Origin: Candidatus Omnitrophota bacterium
Lineage (GTDB): Bacteria > Omnitrophota > Gorgyraeia > Gygaellales > Profunditerraquicolaceae
Length of the DNA stretch: 6,728 nucleotides
Assembly: GCA_020052635.1 (NCBI GenBank)
Contig: JAGVOR010000041.1
Coordinates: 1 to 6,728 of the forward strand
Direction: 5' to 3'
Shown: piece by piece, positions 5,673-6,728 of the stretch
Layout: every line of letters begins with the position of its first letter
Numbering within the stretch: position 1 is the stretch's first letter
Made by a program: the position numbers and the translations under genes
The notes under the pieces: model-generated
Databases searched by the model: none
Told to the model about the DNA's origin: nothing
Seen by the model: the letters and a program-made list of their open reading frames with translations, nothing else

Positions 5673-5680
5673 CCCTCCTT
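5673..5680 (-). promoter_or_regulatory. Strong ribosome binding site that fixes a TTG start
   Basis: AAGGAGGG on the minus strand ends six bases before TTG 5666, the start of the chaperone-like gene. No ATG or GTG lies in frame before the signal-peptide core, so TTG is the only sensible start. Confidence 0.8.
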
Positions 5681-5722
5681 CTATATTATTAATACTATAC
5701 TACAATTATTACGATTAATCAA

Positions 5723-6301
5723 TTACGGAGTAAGTGTAATCGTTACAGAACCGGAATAAGTTCCTGCCAGCGTATCCAGGCCGATCGGCGTAACACCCGG
5801 GGCATCTTTTCCTGCTTCCCCGGTACCGACACCGTAATAGATACGCAGCCAGCCGCCGGATAACTGCGCTTTAGTATAGGCGATACCGTTACTATTGGCG
5901 TAGCTAACTTTCTGTAACTCTGTAGCGGTGGTGGAGCTTGTCTGCTTGTTGAAGGAAACGTTAACCTTGTTATTAATGTTGCTTGATCCATTAGCCAGGG
6001 AAGCGCGGGTGTGGGTCAAGGTCCAGGCCGTGCCGGTATTATCCGTAACCCCGATATCCACTGCATAGTAACAATTAGGCAGAAAGATCTTATTCACCGA
6101 GTCCCAAACTAATGTCCCGAAGCTAATCGCTGTTGCAGGAGTCCAAACCGTGCCGGTAACTTTACTGACACTGACCGATAACCCTCCGGTTAAAACGGCG
6201 ACTGTCGCGTTAACCGTCACGGTTTGGCTCGAAGCAGCCCAAGAAGCAGTTGCGCAAAACGCAACTATTACGAAAACCATACCCATAAGTATGTTTTTCA
6301 T
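5723..6301 (-). CDS. Secreted pilin-like subunit (chaperone-usher type, CsuA/spore-coat-U-like pattern)
   Basis: This 192-residue protein starts at ATG 6301 after a weak GGTGG ribosome site. Residues 1-22 are a signal peptide (cleavage after SWA). The mature N-terminus TVTVNATVAVL (27-37) alternates small/polar and hydrophobic residues, like the donor-strand extension of pilus subunits. It is followed by a beta-rich body with ISFGTLVWD (59-67) and the closing motif AGTYSGSVTITLTP, the usual last strand of CsuA/spore-coat-U-like subunits. The single cysteine of the mature chain (C77) is not conserved in the neighbouring paralogue, so the family disulfide seems absent. The upstream gene encodes a close copy, and the next gene downstream is the chaperone. 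I infer a structural subunit of a thin pilus. The family link rests on short motifs and context, so a generic secreted beta protein remains possible. Confidence 0.75.
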   Translation of the reverse strand: MKNILMGMVFVIVAFCATASWAASSQTVTVNATVAVLTGGLSVSVSKVTGTVWTPATAISFGTLVWDSVNKIFLPNCYYAVDIGVTDNTGTAWTLTHTRASLANGSSNINNKVNVSFNKQTSSTTATELQKVSYANSNGIAYTKAQLSGGWLRIYYGVGTGEAGKDAPGVTPIGLDTLAGTYSGSVTITLTP

Positions 6302-6317
6302 TTTACCACCGCCTTAA

Positions 6318-6338
6318 AACCCCTAAAATTACGGGGTT
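6318..6338 (-). terminator. Weak intercistronic hairpin between the two pilin-like genes
   Basis: AACCCC and GGGGTT form a 6-bp stem with a 9-nt loop that covers the stop codon of the upstream pilin-like gene. It is followed by only two or three further U. It may act as a partial attenuator or 3' mRNA stabiliser giving more of the first subunit. It is too weak to end the operon. Confidence 0.35.
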
Positions 6339-6728
6339 AACGTAATCGTTACAGAACCGCTGTAGGTACCCGCCGGAGTATCCAAACCGATCGGGGTTAC
6401 TCCCGGGGCATCTTTACCTGCCTCACCGGTTCCTACACCGTAATAAATACGCAACCATCCGCCGGACAATTGCGCTTTAGTATAAGCAATGCTGTTGCTA
6501 TTTCCATAGCTTACCTTTTGTAACTCTGTTGCCACTGTGGAGCTCGTTTGCTTGTTGAAAGAAACATTAACCTTGCCATTCAGATTGTTAGTACCGCTGG
6601 CCAGGTTCGTCCGCGTATGCGTAATCGTCCAGGCTGTGCCGGAGTTATCCTGCACCCCAATATCTACTGCATAGTAAGAAGCAGGCAGAAAGATATTGTT
6701 TACGGTATCCCAAATCAAGGTTCCGAAT
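6329..6728 (-). CDS. Second secreted pilin-like subunit, 5' end beyond the window
   Basis: The frame is open to the right edge, and the last visible residues read FGTLIWDTVNNIFLP, aligning with FGTLVWDSVNKIFLP in the 5723-6301 protein. The internal ATG near 6718 seen by a simple start search is really an ATT-containing stretch inside the gene, so the true start and signal peptide are outside the window. Over the 129 comparable residues I count about 19 differences, only four of them in the last 77 residues. The closing motif AGTYSGSVTITLTP is identical. It is the first visible gene of the operon and probably another structural pilin. The cysteine of its neighbour is a serine here (PASYY versus PNCYY). 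Confidence 0.8.
   Translation of the reverse strand, partial: FGTLIWDTVNNIFLPASYYAVDIGVQDNSGTAWTITHTRTNLASGTNNLNGKVNVSFNKQTSSTVATELQKVSYGNSNSIAYTKAQLSGGWLRIYYGVGTGEAGKDAPGVTPIGLDTPAGTYSGSVTITLTP

Noticed and set aside
5723..6728. The paired pilin-like genes as an insertion or repeat element
   Set aside because: The similarity is coding paralogy with many silent changes; there are no terminal repeats, target duplications or transposase.

Overview
The window looks like accessory, cell-surface DNA from a Gram-negative (diderm) bacterium. It encodes a two-partner-secretion outer-membrane transporter, a large outer-membrane barrel protein and several exported proteins with Sec signal peptides. 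Start sites have AGGAGG-like ribosome sites, sigma70-type promoters and U-tailed intrinsic terminators are easy to find, and a class I cyclic-di-GMP riboswitch is present. The phylum cannot be read safely from the sequence; an uncultured lineage such as Omnitrophota or a deltaproteobacterium-like group is only a guess.

Layout. (1) Bases 1-960, minus strand: an FhaC/ShlB-type (TpsB) transporter. Its reading frame is broken at a run of ten A residues (435-444 on the plus strand), and the second half continues in another frame off the left edge. (2) Bases 961-1118, minus strand: the transporter's promoter and a leader of about 124 nt with several strong hairpins, one of them at the ribosome site. 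(3) Bases 1119-1373: intergenic DNA with no convincing feature. (4) Bases 1374-1990, plus strand: a self-contained unit of promoter, c-di-GMP-I riboswitch, two tandem terminators, a 98-residue exported protein, and a terminator lying inside the end of the convergent gene. (5) Bases 1919-6728, minus strand: an operon that reads, in transcription order, pilin-like subunit (cut by the window edge), second pilin-like subunit, PapD-like periplasmic chaperone, and a very divergent usher-like outer-membrane protein.

How it may work together. The subunit-subunit-chaperone-outer membrane order matches archaic (Csu-like) chaperone-usher pilus operons. The outer-membrane component, however, has a TPR, a secretin-type pilus-formation N domain, a long barrel-like region and two C-terminal calcium-loop SdrD-B domains instead of a recognisable FimD architecture. 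The riboswitch-controlled small protein begins, once its signal is removed, with a strictly alternating hydrophobic strand resembling the donor strands of pilus subunits. I therefore infer that it may act on or in this pilus and be turned off when c-di-GMP is high. The TpsB transporter would export a separate large adhesin that is not in the window. The most notable points are the divergent usher-like assembly system, the c-di-GMP switch with a readable antiterminator, the homopolymer frameshift in tpsB and its unidentified structured leader.
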